The position numbers and the translations under genes were made by a program. Source: Sciurus carolinensis (Eukaryota; Chordata; Mammalia; Rodentia; Sciuridae). Taken from it: DNA of 64,000 bases. The stretch covers positions 90,818,581 through 90,882,580 of the forward strand of contig NC_062225.1 of the NCBI RefSeq assembly GCF_902686445.1, in the 5' to 3' direction. This document shows positions 47,516 through 59,444 of this stretch, in pieces. The number at the start of each line of letters is the position of its first letter. Position 1 is the first letter of the stretch. The notes under the pieces are model-generated. The model saw only the letters and a program-made list of their open reading frames with translations, ran no database searches and had not been told where the DNA came from.

Positions 47516-49799
47516 TAATTTGATGCATGTTTGGTAAGACATGAAAAATCATATCCCAATGTAATTCAATAGAATTGCTGATTGTCAAAAAACACAAAAC
47601 ACAGTATGTACTTAGTTGTATTGCAGCAGATTTATTTGGCTACCCCTAAATTTTTGTCCAGTCCTCAAAGAAGCCTCCTTTACTGACCTCACTCAATTGA
47701 ATTTTTTTTTTCAATCTTGCACATTTATCTTCTATACAGTGTGGATTTTTTTAATTCAAGGGAAGGTACCTAAGGTATTTCACGAATGGTAGCTTATAAC
47801 AAAAATAAACTACAGCTTTTTTTTTTAACTTTGCCTCCTTAAGCCACAGACCCCAGCCTTTTTTCCTTTACATCGTCCTTCAATTGTGACCATTCATTAG
47901 TGTGTTAGCAGCTTTTCCTTAGCCACGATCAAATGGCCCTGATCTGAAAGCTATTTTCACAATCAGAAACAGAAGTTGGGGTTTGCAAAGCCATAATGAA
48001 CCAGGGAAATATAACAAAGGAAGACGTTTCCCCAGGAAAGGTGGATGATAATAAGCAAAACTCTTATATATGTTTTATTTTTAATTCATCTGTGTTGACT
48101 TTATTTCCCCTTCCTAATTCTTAATACCTAGAGAATTCTGTTTGAATATTTTTCCAATATTGGAAACAAAGGAAAAATATTGTTTATAAAGAAACAACCA
48201 GGTAGAATAACTGTTCTCTCTTGGGTAGTACACAAAGACTAAAGTATAATGGCATTGGTGACTCTGATTCTCCATTTTGTTCTTTTGCAGATTTCTGTTG
48301 GAAAGAGTCTCTGGCTGAAATATGTGGCGGTGTACATGCAAATATTCATGTGTGCACACTCAGACACACACATTCACACAGAGAGTAAGAATCAGATTAG
48401 CAGAGCTCTAGAATCACCAAAGTTCCTTAAGGTGAGACCAATTATCCAAACCCAATTCTAGATATTAGAAATAGGAAAATTTGCATATTGCAAGGAAGGG
48501 AGCACCATGTTTTAAATTTGCCTTTCACCACATGAGCCAATTATCAGCCATCCCTCGCGTGGACAAATGCTGTATGATGCTTATGCGACAAAACAGTATC
48601 CCTGGGTGTGAGAGCTGAGGGAGCTGGCAATGCAAACTAGCGTCGCTTTCACTTATCCAGGACCTCAGCTGATGAGTTCAAGCCACAAATGAGAAGCCTA
48701 GATGGTCCTATTTCACCCTGGCTTTGAACTTACTCCTGCATTAGATATTTCAGAGATTTATTTATGAAAATCAATCCTGATTCTGAATTCATTGTGGGTG
48801 AGGGGCTGCTGACTCAAGGAGCCTGAGGGAGCCTGGGGCCTGCTGCTGAACGACAGACAGCCATCCTGCACAGCAAACACACAGCGGCCAGTGAATGGCC
48901 TCATCTACAAACCAACTATTTGATATGCAGATGGCACCCCGGGCTTCTTCAATAAGCACTTCCCAGGCAGCAGGTGCAGGAAGAAGTGAGTAGCCTGTCC
49001 TCATTTCAAAAGCTGGGCTGCCTTCCTCTCTCCCTCTGGCCCTTAACAATTGCTGAAGCTCTATTATCTTCATTTTTTATTTAGACGGTCCATTTACAGA
49101 ATCAGGGCTCACCCTCTGCTTCTCCTTCAGAGTCGTAACCTCAAGTGCAGACTTGAAGCAGGATTTAGAAGCCACATGAGTCACTGAGGAAGGATATCAC
49201 CCAGACTCTTCCTAACAGATAATGCAGCAAAAACTGTTTGGAGGTCATGCACAGTTCTGTACAACTCCCCCACACCCCATGACCCTAAGGACAATGCCTC
49301 CTTGAAAATGATTATCCATGCTTATGACAGAAACGGAGTTTGCTTTTCCATTTCTGTTGGGAGATGCAACCCAGGTTGAAGATGAAACAAAAATACCCTC
49401 CCTGAATTTTTTATGACGGACCTGCTTCTGCATTTTACACAGGGGTGGATGTCTCGGAGCCCGGTGACAGCACGCTACATCATAGCATGAAGGTGCTTTT
49501 CAGCCACCAGGAAAAAACATCAACAGTTCATCTCACGCCACACCTACCCCCGAACTGCACAGCAGCGGAGAGATCCTTCACGAGCTTCCGATGGCTGTAA
49601 AGTGCAACGTCCTATGATTTATACTGTCTGTGGTTGCAGGTTATGTCCTGAAAGTCATAAACCCTTACAGTTTTACAGTTCTGCTGCAGCTATTAACTAA
49701 ATGAAAGAGTTATTCGTTTGAAATCTGGAATCTATACAAGGCCCAAGTTTAAATTCATCAAGATCCACTGGTGAAAAATTGGTGAAAATATTAAAGATG
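47516..49799. other. Unique AT-rich sequence, nothing recognised
   Basis: T-rich runs lie near 47,701 and 47,816. An 81-codon minus-strand frame (48,114-48,359) and a 94-codon frame (48,789-49,073) have no recognisable features. A TTTTGCAG at about 48,283-48,290 resembles a 3' splice site, but no exon follows. Confidence 0.35.
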
Positions 49800-49809
49800 A
49801 AAGATTATA
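49800..49809. repeat. Target-site duplication, left copy (B1-dID)
   Basis: AAAGATTATA is repeated exactly at 50,009-50,018. Confidence 0.8.
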
Positions 49810-50008
49810 AACCGTGCACAGTGGTGCACACCTATAGACCCAGCAGCTGAGAGTTTGAGGCATGAGGATGGCAAGTTCAAAGCCACCCTCAGCAAAAGCA
49901 AGGCACTAAGCAACTCGGTGAGACCCTATCTCTAGATAAAGTACAAAATAGGACTGGTGAGGTGACTCAGTGGTTGGGTGCCCCTGTGTTCATTCCCCGG
50001 TACCAAAA
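49810..50008 (+). mobile_element. B1-dID composite SINE
   Basis: Left half: 'cgtgcacagtggtgcacacc', 'ggcatgaggatggcaagttc', 'gcactaagcaactcggtgag'. Right ID half: 'ggtgaggtgactcagtggtt', 'gggtgcccctgtgttcattc', ending 'cccggtacc' and a short A tail. It has an exact 10-bp target duplication. Confidence 0.92.
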
Positions 50009-50018
50009 AAAGATTATA
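50009..50018. repeat. Target-site duplication, right copy (B1-dID)
   Basis: Exact copy of 49,800-49,809, merging with the A tail of the SINE. Confidence 0.8.
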
Positions 50019-50724
50019 CACACTGGGGCCAAGGGATGGGACAGGATAGGGTGTGGGAAGCAGAGGGCAGGGGCATCAGTGATATTTCTACCCTACACTT
50101 CTATTTATATTTCTAGAGTGGGGACAAGCTCTAGGCTTGGGGCTCAATCACAGTAGTTGCTTTGCACTGGTTTATAGGTACATTGTGAGACAAGTAAAGG
50201 GACTTTGACATACTTCTTCAAATATGCTAGTAAGCAGAGAGAAAGAGACGGACACAAGAGAGACAGAGTAGAGGCAGTGAAATAATTAACATTTCCCTTG
50301 GACTTGAAGACCTGCCCTGCTTTGTCACGTGAATCGATCCTATTTTCAGAGCTAGGGTTTTTTCTCCCCTTTTAAATTAAATAATATAAAAATGTTACAA
50401 AAATACCTAATCTACTGACTCTGGGAACAGGGGGCAATGTGTTCTGCTCAACACAATGACATGAGATATGTTTTCAAAATATTCTCTCCTTTGGAGAAAC
50501 CTTTGTCAGTAGGCAAAGCCACTGTTTGGGGGCTTACTTAGAAAAGCAAGATGTGGCACCTGGACAAAGCAGTGAATGAAGACAATCCTAGGGTGCTCTC
50601 TCTTCAACCCAAGTGGTTAAAAAAAATCATGACTTGGGCTTCCTGCAGAAATCAAGAGCATGTGCAGAGCTTCCAGGAGACAGCCGCTGCTCTGCGGGAG
50701 ACTGAGTGTTTGTGGCACCCCACT
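50019..50724. other. Unique sequence, nothing recognised
   Basis: A purine-rich patch lies at 50,236-50,270. No gene or repeat family was recognised. Confidence 0.35.
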
Positions 50725-51062
50725 TCCCAGGAGAAGCCCTAACCTCTAGAGCAGTGGTATTGGAGACAGAGCCTCTAAGGAAGGGCGCTGAATTAAGTCT
50801 GAGGGGCAGCCTCATGAACCAAGAGAATCGCGTCCTTTTAAGGCAAGACACTAGGAAGTTCCCCCAGCCCTCCCCCACCTACAGGCAGAGACCAAGGAAA
50901 GACCTAGGAGTGGGCACGCACGAAGGCCACTGTGCCAGTCAGGAGACAGCCAGCACCTTGGCCATGGACTCCAGCCTTCAGAATAGGAAGAAACGCATTT
51001 CTGTTGTTTAAAGTCCCCAGTCTACAGGATTTGATGATGGCAACTGAGCTGATTAAGATGCC
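50725..51062 (+). repeat. MLT1-type MaLR LTR
   Basis: 'gagacagagcctctaaggaa', 'attaagtctgaggggcagcc', 'tggccatggactccagcctt', 'cagaataggaagaaacgcat', 'ttctgttgtttaaagtcccc' and 'agtctacaggatttgatgat' match in order the MLT1 LTR 3' half (ttggacttccagcctccagaactgtgagaaataaatttctgttgttt...cccagtctgtgg). Confidence 0.7.
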
Positions 51063-51519
51063 CTACTCATATGGAAACATTTTTTCCATAAAATCTAAGA
51101 AACAAAATTTTAAATTGACATACAATACATTGCACATAAGAATTTTTGAGCAGTTGGACAACCAACAAATAAAATAAAACAAACTTGTACTTCGTAAGTC
51201 TTATGTTTTAAAAAGGAAGGTAATGGAAGAATATTGAACTGTTCCTATAGTAGATATTATAACTTAAAAGCAATACTAATGAATATTCATGCCATAGCTA
51301 CTAGGCTCACCCTGCCTTTTAGAGCATCCTTTTAACATGGCTGTGATCTCAAAGAAGTGAGAAAAGAGTCTTGGAGCTCAAGAGGCTTCCCACAGAGCTG
51401 TGTTAAATGATAATAAGTCTAGAAGGCAAGAACAAAAGCTACAGTAGACTCTAGTTTTCCAGACATTTACTAGGTATTTTCTGTAACCTGATGTACCGTC
51501 ACTCTCAGAAATAAACATT
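51063..51519. other. Unique sequence, nothing recognised
   Basis: AT-rich interval without a recognised feature. Confidence 0.35.
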
Positions 51520-51630
51520 GTTTTTCCCATTATATAGATGAAAAGGCAAGAATTAGTGAATTTAAATAATTCAATCATATAAAAATTACTCATTGATAAA
51601 AATCGCAAAGGTCGGAATCCAAGCCTGCCA
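51520..51630 (+). repeat. MIR fragment
   Basis: 'cccattatatagatgaaaag' then 'aagaattagtgaatttaaat' and 'aaggtcggaatccaagcctg' follow the MIR core and 3' end. Confidence 0.5.
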
Positions 51631-54600
51631 CTTTCTTTCTTTGCCAGTCCAGGTAGTACCTGTCGGGTCCTCAAGGCGTTCAGAAGCCTGGAAGGGGTTT
51701 TCCAATTACACTGCCAGGGTCTCAAGAACTGGTGGGCACGTGGACGAAGGGGAGGAAGAAGAGCCCTGTCTCTGAGAGGAGGAGGGGCGAAGCAAGGACG
51801 GACGGGTTGGCGAGCACTGTCCAGGTCACCGGGCTGAAACTTCAAGGGTGCAGAGAGCAGTAAGCCATCAGCGGAGGAGCCCAGGATCCAGCCTGAGAGG
51901 CGACTCTTCCACGGCCACGGAGCAGCGCGGACCCCAGGAGGAACGTGGGAGGTAAACCAGCTGTCTCCAGAGGAGACTCTTCCAGTGTCCCGTGGGTTCT
52001 CGGTGAGGCGCCCTGTTCTGCAGTCCGCATTTCTCTTCCTTCACTTATCCAAGAGGACGAGAGAAATCGTTCTGTACTTTTTCTAAACTCGAATTATTGA
52101 TTCAAATGTTTTCAAATTTGGCACAATCCCAAGGCACATTTTTTTCCCCAGCGATCTTCTCTCCTTTTTTTTCTAACCCATGTGTATTTTAAGCAGATTC
52201 TCACCCATATGCTCCTTATTTCTGGTCTCTTCATTCATCTATGTGCTGTTCTGTATGCTGTTTAACATCTTGTCCTTTAGGTGCATATTAAAGCTTTGCA
52301 GGCTTATTTGGGCGTTTCATGCTTGGGGGATTGTATGCTTACTTTTGTTTATTTCTTTTTAAAAAGAGAAAGCCTTATTTCGGCATCGTAAACTGTAGTT
52401 CTGATCTGAGCAGCTCTCCCTCCACACTCCAATAGAAAAACAGGACGGCGGGTTAGTGCCAACCTGGGCCTGGGCGTCGGTGCCCCGTACTCACACAGCA
52501 CCCCAAAGGCCAGAGGAAGAAGTCACCGCCCTCCAAAACTGAAGACCCTTGAGGTGCCAGACTATTCTCAGGAGCCTCACTTTGAACCATTCTGTTTCCC
52601 AAAGACACTCTGCACTCTCCCTGCCTGTTGTGGTATCTGATATGGAAGTCAGAAAGCATCACATGGCTGCATGTCTAGTTCTAGTTCAAATAAGATGTGC
52701 TGAATCTCCTTTGGGGGATTCCAGGGAAAATCTTGACTCCTCTCTGGAGAGCTATCCTCAACCTCTCCAAAAAGGGTGTCAACCCTAACACTTCCATTGT
52801 GCCTAGAGGCCTCTGATTTCCCAAAAGAGGCCCACCAGTCATGTGGTCTTTGGGTCAGTGGATCAATGGAATTCTGTAAACCCCTCAGAACCTCAGGAAA
52901 CAAAAGGTACAACTTAAACCTCTAGGTTTCCTGGAAATTTTTGCTGTCTATGAAAAATACAATGGAAGACAATCCTGAGTGGCCTGTACAGTCATTGCTA
53001 AAGAGTTGCTCAAGTGGTCTGCAGTCACTGATTCCAGAATGCTCGCTGAGGAGAAGTTTTACACTTCATGCCTGAGCCATGCTTCCAGGGGAGAAGGCTG
53101 TGTGTTCTCAGGCTTTTCTCCACTCAAGGGACATAGTTACTACTTTCCTTGCTGTGATGGAACTTTGGTACAACATAGTAAGATGATCTCAATGGTTGAG
53201 GAAAAAAAATGTGCAAAAGAAAAGGAGTTGTGAATATTGCCTTAGCATTTTAAATGTCCCCTGGTCTTATGGTGATGCAAAGAGAACATTCTGGAAAGCC
53301 ATAACACGGGTCCAAATTACATGAATTTTTGGAGGTAGAAATATTGCTGTGAAGTTCTTTGAGGACTCCCAGGGAGCCCTCTTGGGCAGAGAGTCTGTAC
53401 TTTAAGGACCCTTCTCTACAGAGTGTCTTACACTCATTACTAAAGGCCAAGCTCGCCCCTTCTGCCATCATTTTATAGAAGAAACCATGGTTCGAACCAG
53501 ACCAGGTACTTAGAATGGCTTCACTCCTGCTCCCAAAGCTCTGTGCCTGGACTCACGTTCCCAGCATAACAGAAAGACATATGAGCTCGCAAAGGTGATG
53601 TGGCTGTAACTGTTATTTAAAAAGTGACCGTAATCCTGAAGTTATGTTTACGGACAGCAGTGAATAACAGGATGAATGCCGTGACAGTCACTAGCATCTG
53701 CTGGAGTTAGGTCACCTGAATGAGGGTCACTAAGTGCCTGACGTGTGGCATCGCGGGAAATTCCACGGCTCCATGGGTTCTCATCAAGACCAGTTTTATG
53801 GACAGAGGGAGCCAGGCTCCAGTTTGCTTGTGCCCCTGGGAAGAGGTGAATGGACACACGTGGACTGATTTCAGCAGCCTCCCACCTCTTCAGGGGTCAG
53901 AAGTGGACTTGGAGTAGAGACTTCATGGTGTGGCAGGCCATCAAGATAGTCTGTGAATTGCCTGAGTAGTTCCAAAGCTAAATATTCCAGTTTTGCATGA
54001 GCTGTATTTCAAAATGATTTGTGTAGGTTGGTTTACATAGGAGTGACATTTAATAAAGAAAATATATTCCTTGATCTTTGATTTGCTTAACAAGCAGCTT
54101 TCAACATTCAGTTTTATTAATTGCTCTGAAAACCTACAATTTAGGTAAAACTAATTACACTTGATTTTCCTCAGTTGGTTAGCTTTCTTTTAATACAAAT
54201 GGGACTGAAAACAATCGCTCTTATCTATATGTGCCATATACAACACGACAATAGGAAATGCCAGGAGACATCTACCCGCGCCTTCAAAATCAGCTCTAAC
54301 TTGATTTCTAATGAAGGGTTTGCTCTTGCAAGAAATTGCCTTGACAAGTCTTTTCTTCCAGGAATCAATATTTTTTTTTCTTGTTTCTTTTTAAAAACCA
54401 GATTCTTAGCCTTCTGGCACCATTAGCATCTTCCACACCAAGGAATGACCAGTGTTGATGCTGTGACACATGCTGCGGAATTCATACTTGGGTCAAGACA
54501 GGTATCTGTCAAACCATGAGGTAGCAAGACTGGCAGAAGAGGTATTGGTTTGGTGGGAGGCATTCGGATTCAGAGCCAGAATTGTCAGCACAGTGCCTGA

Positions 54601-54890
54601 CTGAGTCTCTGCAGATGGTGGCAAGCAGAGCACCCAACACCCTTGCACCATTAGCATTAAGAATCGCCATCCAGAAACTTGAGAGCGTGGTCAGGCCCTA
54701 AGGAAGCAGAAGAGGTCAGCTGTAAGACCGCACCCTGAATTTTGAGCAGTTCTGTTTGTTGATCTGGTAGGATCACAGCGGTTCTTAAAAGCCCAAGTGT
54801 CCACTGATGAACTTCCCTGGTCATGGATCATTATTCCCAAATGTTTGTTAAAGGATCAGTCCATCTCTGACATAAATGTAAGAAGTTCCT
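51631..54890. other. Unique sequence, no gene recognised
   Basis: 3.3 kb with no recognised repeat or exon. A CpG-containing GC-rich patch lies at 51,730-52,020 but is below island density. Open frames of 60-155 codons overlap across strands and resemble nothing known. Confidence 0.35.
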
Positions 54891-55338
54891 TCTATAGTTT
54901 AGATGTGAGGTGTCCCGCAAAAGCTCATGAGTGAGACAATGCAAGAAAGTTTGGAGGTGAAATGTTTGGGTTATGGGAAGATTAACCCAATCAGTGCAAT
55001 AATCCACTTGAATGGACTAACTAACGGGAGTTAGCCCTATAGGCAGGTAGGGTGTGGTTGGAGAAGTTGGTTCCCTGGGGGCGTGCCTTTGGGGTATATA
55101 ATTTGTCCCTAGTGAGTCAGGTTAGTCTCTCTCTGACTTCTGGTTGCCATGTCCTGAGCTGCTTTCCTCAGTCACCCCGACAGCCACGACCTTCTGCCTC
55201 ACCTCTAGCACAGAGCTATGGCTTTGGCCCTTTAGGGACTGACGCCTCTAAAACTATGGGCCCTAAGCCAACTTGTTCTCCTCTAAAATTGTTCTTGACA
55301 GGTCTTTTGGTCAGAGCAGCAAAAAGCTGACTAAAACA
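54891..55338 (+). repeat. MaLR-like solo LTR, copy 3
   Basis: It shares with copies 1 and 2 'ctatagtttagatgtgaggt', 'gagacaatgcaagaaagttt', 'gtgaaatgtttgggttatgg', 'tgggggcgtgcctttggggt' followed by 'atataattt', 'gacgcctctaaaactatg' and the end 'aaaagctgactaaaaca'. TTCC-type bases flank both ends and may be a decayed short target duplication. No internal sequence is attached. Confidence 0.65.
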
Positions 55339-56074
55339 TTTCCCCACATCACACCGATTTGGGAGTAAAATTATATCGTATTTATAAGAGGAAAAAACCT
55401 TAGATTTTCCAATCGAACTTCAGATTGTGAGAACCCAGGCATATTCAGGGCCATGTTTGGACGCCACAAGGAAAAGGCTTGACGCACGGGGAATGAGTAG
55501 CCTTCACTGCCATGCCTTCAAGTGTGAGGCCACTGCTTTCCGTCTCTTCCTGGATGGCACTGCATGTGACTTTGACCAATACCTGGTTTCTCCCTGACCC
55601 TTCGCCTGACCTAAGTGGAGGTGATCTTCCCTGCAAGGTCAAAGGGGAATAACGGCTTGCAGGCCTGATGGCAGCCGGGGCCTCACGCTCACAGACTCCA
55701 TCCCCGCCCCCTCTGCCTCTGCTGCCTTCTGTCCTGAAAGATAGCATCCCGGAGAAACGGGAAGGGAAGGGCTCGGTTACCTCTGGGAGCCCACCTCCTC
55801 ATGGGGCAGGAACCCTTAAAATACAGCACTTCACATGCTACATGCTCCTGCTTGAAGGCCGCAAGCTTCTCAAAGCCTCAGCAGAGTGTGATGAACCTAG
55901 AACTCCAAGTTGGTCTCCCCGTCAACCAAGTTTGCCCTTCCCCCGCCACGTCCAAGTGTTGGAGAGGAGTCCCGAAAGAGGGGAGGCTGGATTCTCAGCT
56001 ACACAGGACTGGAGGTCATTCGCCTTGTGTCTGGAAGGAAAGTTTTTTGTCTTAATTCTCTGACTGGAGACTAA
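55339..56074. other. Unique sequence, nothing recognised
   Basis: The 131-codon frame at 55,668-56,063 has no recognisable domain and ends just before the polypyrimidine tract. Confidence 0.35.
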
Positions 56075-56394
56075 CTTCCTCCCTTCCGTCCTCCCTTCCT
56101 TCCCTTCCCTTTCCTCCCTTCCTTCCCTTCCCTTTCCTTCCTTCCTTCCCTCCCTCCTTCCTTCCTTCCTTCCTTCCTTTCCTCCTTCCTTCCTTCTTCC
56201 CTTCCCTCCTTTTTTCTTTCCTCCCTCCCTTCCTTCTTCCCTTCCTTCCTTCCCTCCCTCCTTCCTTCCCTCCTTTCTTCTTTCCTCCCTCCCTTCCTTC
56301 TTCCCTTCCTTCCTTTCCTTCCTCCTTCCTTCCCTCCTTTCTTCTTTCCCTCCTCCCTTCCTTCTTCCCTTCCTTCCTTTCCTCCTCCCTCCTT
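56075..56394. repeat. Polypyrimidine (TTCC)n tract with 64-bp higher-order units
   Basis: After a single G at 56,088 the + strand contains only C and T for 306 bases (56,089-56,394). Within it the pattern 'ctttcctccctcccttcctt' recurs at 56,216, 56,280 and (with one change) 56,344, giving a 64-bp period over three units. The minus-strand open frames of about 120 codons here, rich in Lys/Glu/Gly/Arg, are a by-product of the purine run. Confidence 0.95.
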
Positions 56395-56969
56395 AGCACA
56401 GTGAAGCCCCACAAGGCCCGGAGGATGCATCCCAGGCTACTAGCACCTGCCAGTGTGGACCCTATGCTTGTGGTGGTCTTGTACCCGTAGTGGAGTTAGA
56501 CGAGAAAGCGCGTCACCTTTGATTGCTCACCCCTTGCCAGTGCTCAAGAAGCAGATCTGAAGAATGGACTTGAGGACACCTGGCTGCCGCCCGCAGTCCC
56601 TGCAGCTCCTGCCCTCCTGCTGGGAATCCTCAAATGTCCACAGAGGTGCTCTTGGTGGAATGCCATCTTCAATTGGTGGCCTGCACACAGACCCTTCAAT
56701 ACTGCAGACTCCACAGGAAAACCCCCTTTTATTAAGAATAGATAGAAAATGGACAGAACGGCCTTCACAGAATCTTCCTCTGGCAGTGCACTGTAGTTAG
56801 AGCATTGGAAATCTGGTTTGTAAACTTGGCTTGTCCTCAACTTGCCACGTGCACCACCATAAGACCATCTGTCCACATGAAGAAATTGGCTAGCATGCGC
56901 TCTCAATGCCCTTCCTGGTCTGAAGTTCCACATACAGCATATCTACAAAGATCCAGGGCTTGAGATGCA
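56395..56969. other. Unique sequence, nothing recognised
   Basis: No gene or repeat recognised. A 129-codon minus-strand frame (56,544-56,933) has no family resemblance. Confidence 0.35.
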
Positions 56970-57160
56970 CAGATGGGGTTTAATCTCAGCTCTGCCATGG
57001 ACTAGCAAGTTACCAAACTTTTTTTTTTTTTGAGTTTATAAGCAAAATATGGATGAGAAGGATGCCTAATATATAGGATTATTTGAAAGATTAATAAGGT
57101 AATTTAATCATAGTTCTTAGGTCCATAATGGGTCTAGAAAGAATTTAATAAATTCCTAAA
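56970..57160 (-). repeat. MIR SINE, antisense
   Basis: 'ggtttaatctcagctctgcc', 'atggactagcaagttaccaa' and 'gcctaatatataggattatt' followed by 'tgaaagattaataaggtaat' match the antisense MIR order (gaatcccagctctgccact...). A T run interrupts it near 57,019. Confidence 0.65.
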
Positions 57161-57540
57161 TTGTAATTGTGGTTGCTTGTAGAGTCTGTTTAACTATTGA
57201 TCACTGCTAATATATTATTTTAAAAGCTGATTGTTTAATGAAGATGTTGAACTTCTTGAGAATGATTTGGAGATGCACATTTCTACAAGCCCTTTGCACT
57301 GCAATTTCAGAAAATTTACAGAAAAAAGTCAACAAAGAGATAAGACAAATAAGCAGGAATTGGGCCTGGACCCTGCAGACCAGCAGCACAGGGCCTGTGC
57401 TTGGCGAGCACACTCAGACCTCTCTCGGCCCCTCTGCCCGTTGATTGCTAGCATGTCTGCACACATCCAGGAAGCAACTGGGCGAAATCCATTTACAGTC
57501 AACCTGCATAGAGAAGCCAAAGGGAAGAGTCAATGCAATT
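57161..57540. other. Unique sequence, nothing recognised
   Basis: Overlapping frames on both strands, no gene recognised. Confidence 0.35.
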
Positions 57541-57785
57541 AACCCAGAGTGAAATCCTGCTTCTAAAAAATTCTCCCACTCCAGTCTTGGATTTATAGTG
57601 CGAGGTTTTCACTGTAATGGCTCTTGTAAATTAATCGCAGACACAATTGTCTACGAGCATTCCCAGAATAAGTGGCAAGTAGTTAATTGCACCCCAAATT
57701 AGCCAATTCTGCCCATAATTAACCATTTGAAGACAATTAATTGCATGCATAATATTTGCACCTGCAACTAATTGGAGACCCTTAT
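57541..57785. other. TAAT-rich unique segment, candidate developmental enhancer
   Basis: The stretch is non-repetitive and dense in homeodomain cores: TAAT at 57,615 and 57,632, TTAATT at 57,683-57,688, AATTAG at 57,698, TAATTAAC at 57,716-57,723, the 10-bp palindrome CAATTAATTG at 57,734-57,743, and CTAATTGG at 57,768-57,775. 'TTGCACC' also occurs twice (about 57,688 and 57,757). No open frame of note crosses it. The enhancer call is inference from motif clustering. Confidence 0.3.
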
Positions 57786-57965
57786 ATTGTTCCTGGAAGA
57801 AATAAATAAATAAATAGCAACAACAACAACAAAAGAACCAGAGGTTACCCTTAAAATCCAGTCTTTTATAGTCAAAGGTTCTAGAGAGCTGAGAAGGGAA
57901 TAGAGCTTAGGAAATGCTCAGCTGGGCGACAGCTGCCTAAATGGAGAAGCCATTTCAAAGTATTG

Positions 57966-58026
57966 TTTTTAACTGACCAATAAAGATCCTACATATTTAT
58001 GGCATACAGCATGATGTCCTGAGGTA

Positions 58027-58072
<46 letters not shown>
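57966..58072 (+). repeat. L1 3'-end fragment ending in (CA)n
   Basis: 'tttttaactgaccaataaag', 'acatatttatggcatacagc' and 'atgatgtcctgaggtaga' follow the L1 3' UTR end. The sequence then passes into a (CA)n tract (58,028-58,072, about 22 units). Confidence 0.55.
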
Positions 58073-58075
<3 letters not shown>

Positions 58076-58589
58076 GAAAGGCTGCGTTATGCTCTTTACA
58101 AGATGCATCCCCCCTGCTTTCTGTTCTCCTGAGGTTGGAAGAGCAATTTTAAATCATCAAGAATGACAAGGTTTCCCAGGTATTATTGTTTTGATTGTTT
58201 TCTCTTTCCCCTGTCCTATTATTAATGGGAACTATCTATACTTAATTTCTTTAGCTAACTAATAAAAAATTGAAGGATGTTAAAGATCTGAAAATACTAA
58301 GACCATATTGCATATTGAAATACATAGTGTTGTTTTAGAGAAAAAGCTGAGTCCTCTTGTTTTTAATATCATTTCACCAACAGGTAGCTAAATGTGTTGC
58401 CACAGTAAAAAAGAAGTGTTTTCTCATATAACATTAGAAGAATAACCACGTATTTATCGTGATTACATCTGGTGTATGATTGTGGATAAGCACAATATCA
58501 TCTCACTCTTAAGAAGATAAAACTGCTATTACTAACAATAATAAAGGCATTATTAACAATAATAGTAATGGCTTCAACCACCTAGCACT
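58073..58589. other. Unique AT-rich sequence, nothing recognised
   Basis: No gene or repeat family recognised. Confidence 0.35.
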
Positions 58590-58790
58590 TTGGGTATGTG
58601 TGTGTGTGTGTGTGCACGTGTATCACTTAAATTATGCTTCAAAGAAGTTATTTTATGTCCATTTGGCAGATAAGAAAATGACTCACAGCAGCTGTATGGT
58701 TTTTCAATGCTATGAAAATAGTCAGTCACAAAGATGTAATTTGAACTTGGGTGACTTAATCCACATGAAGTGCTGAGCACAGTGCCTGGG
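58590..58790 (+). repeat. MIR fragment with (TG)n
   Basis: A (TG)n tract (58,596-58,614) lies at the start. 'ccatttggcagataagaaaa' and 'tgtaatttgaacttgggtga' fit the MIR core and end (ttacagatgagaaaactg ... gatttgaacccaggt). Confidence 0.5.
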
Positions 58791-58904
58791 ACACACTGAA
58801 AGCTCCATTAGGTTTGGCTAAAGTATTTACATCCTAGTAATTTTGAGACTTTCTCTCTTAACCACGGTATTGCAGATGAACTGGTGATACTAATGATCAA
58901 GGTG

Positions 58905-59095
58905 TGCTAAGTGTGATGCTTGCCATCTACTGTCCTATATGCATCACCAAGTAAGGCTTCAAACTCTGCAATAAGCATATCAGAAAGACACTATTTTTAT
59001 CTTCATTTTGGTGCTGAGAATACAAAGGCAAAGATGTAAATTAACTCACTTAAGAACATGTAAGTGGTAAGAAGTTAAGAAGAAGGATTCAAATA
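58905..59095 (+). repeat. MIR SINE
   Basis: 'gtgctaagtgtgatgcttgc', 'aaattaactcacttaagaac', 'atgtaagtggtaagaagtta' and 'agaaggattcaaatactgaa' match the MIR order (tgctaagcactttac ... ttaagtaacttgcc ... agtaagtggcagagc ... ggattcgaacc). Confidence 0.65.
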
Positions 59096-59444
59096 CTGAA
59101 ATTTTGGGAAGACCAGAACAAGCAACCTTTATGTAATCTACTACTTTTTCACAAAGGAGCCAGGAATACATGGTGGGGAGCGGATAACGTCCTCCATCAT
59201 CCATGCTGGAACATGGATGATGCCTCGTGCAGCCTCCTGTTAACCCAGACAGAAAAGCCATCTCAACAGGGATTAAAGGTCCGAGGCTGTGGACCAAGAC
59301 CCCAAAACCCCTGGGAGAAAACACCAGGAAGGAGCCCCAGTTCGCTAGGTGTGGCCGTGATCTTTCAGGATGACACCAAAGCACAGGCGACAAAACAGAG
59401 ACAAACAACTGAGGCTTCATGGAACTAAAGTGTTTCTATGCAAC

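Noticed and set aside
56052..56430. Lys/Glu/Gly/Arg-rich 120-residue minus-strand 'proteins'
   Set aside because: They are translations of a polypurine simple repeat, which cannot contain stop codons in several frames.
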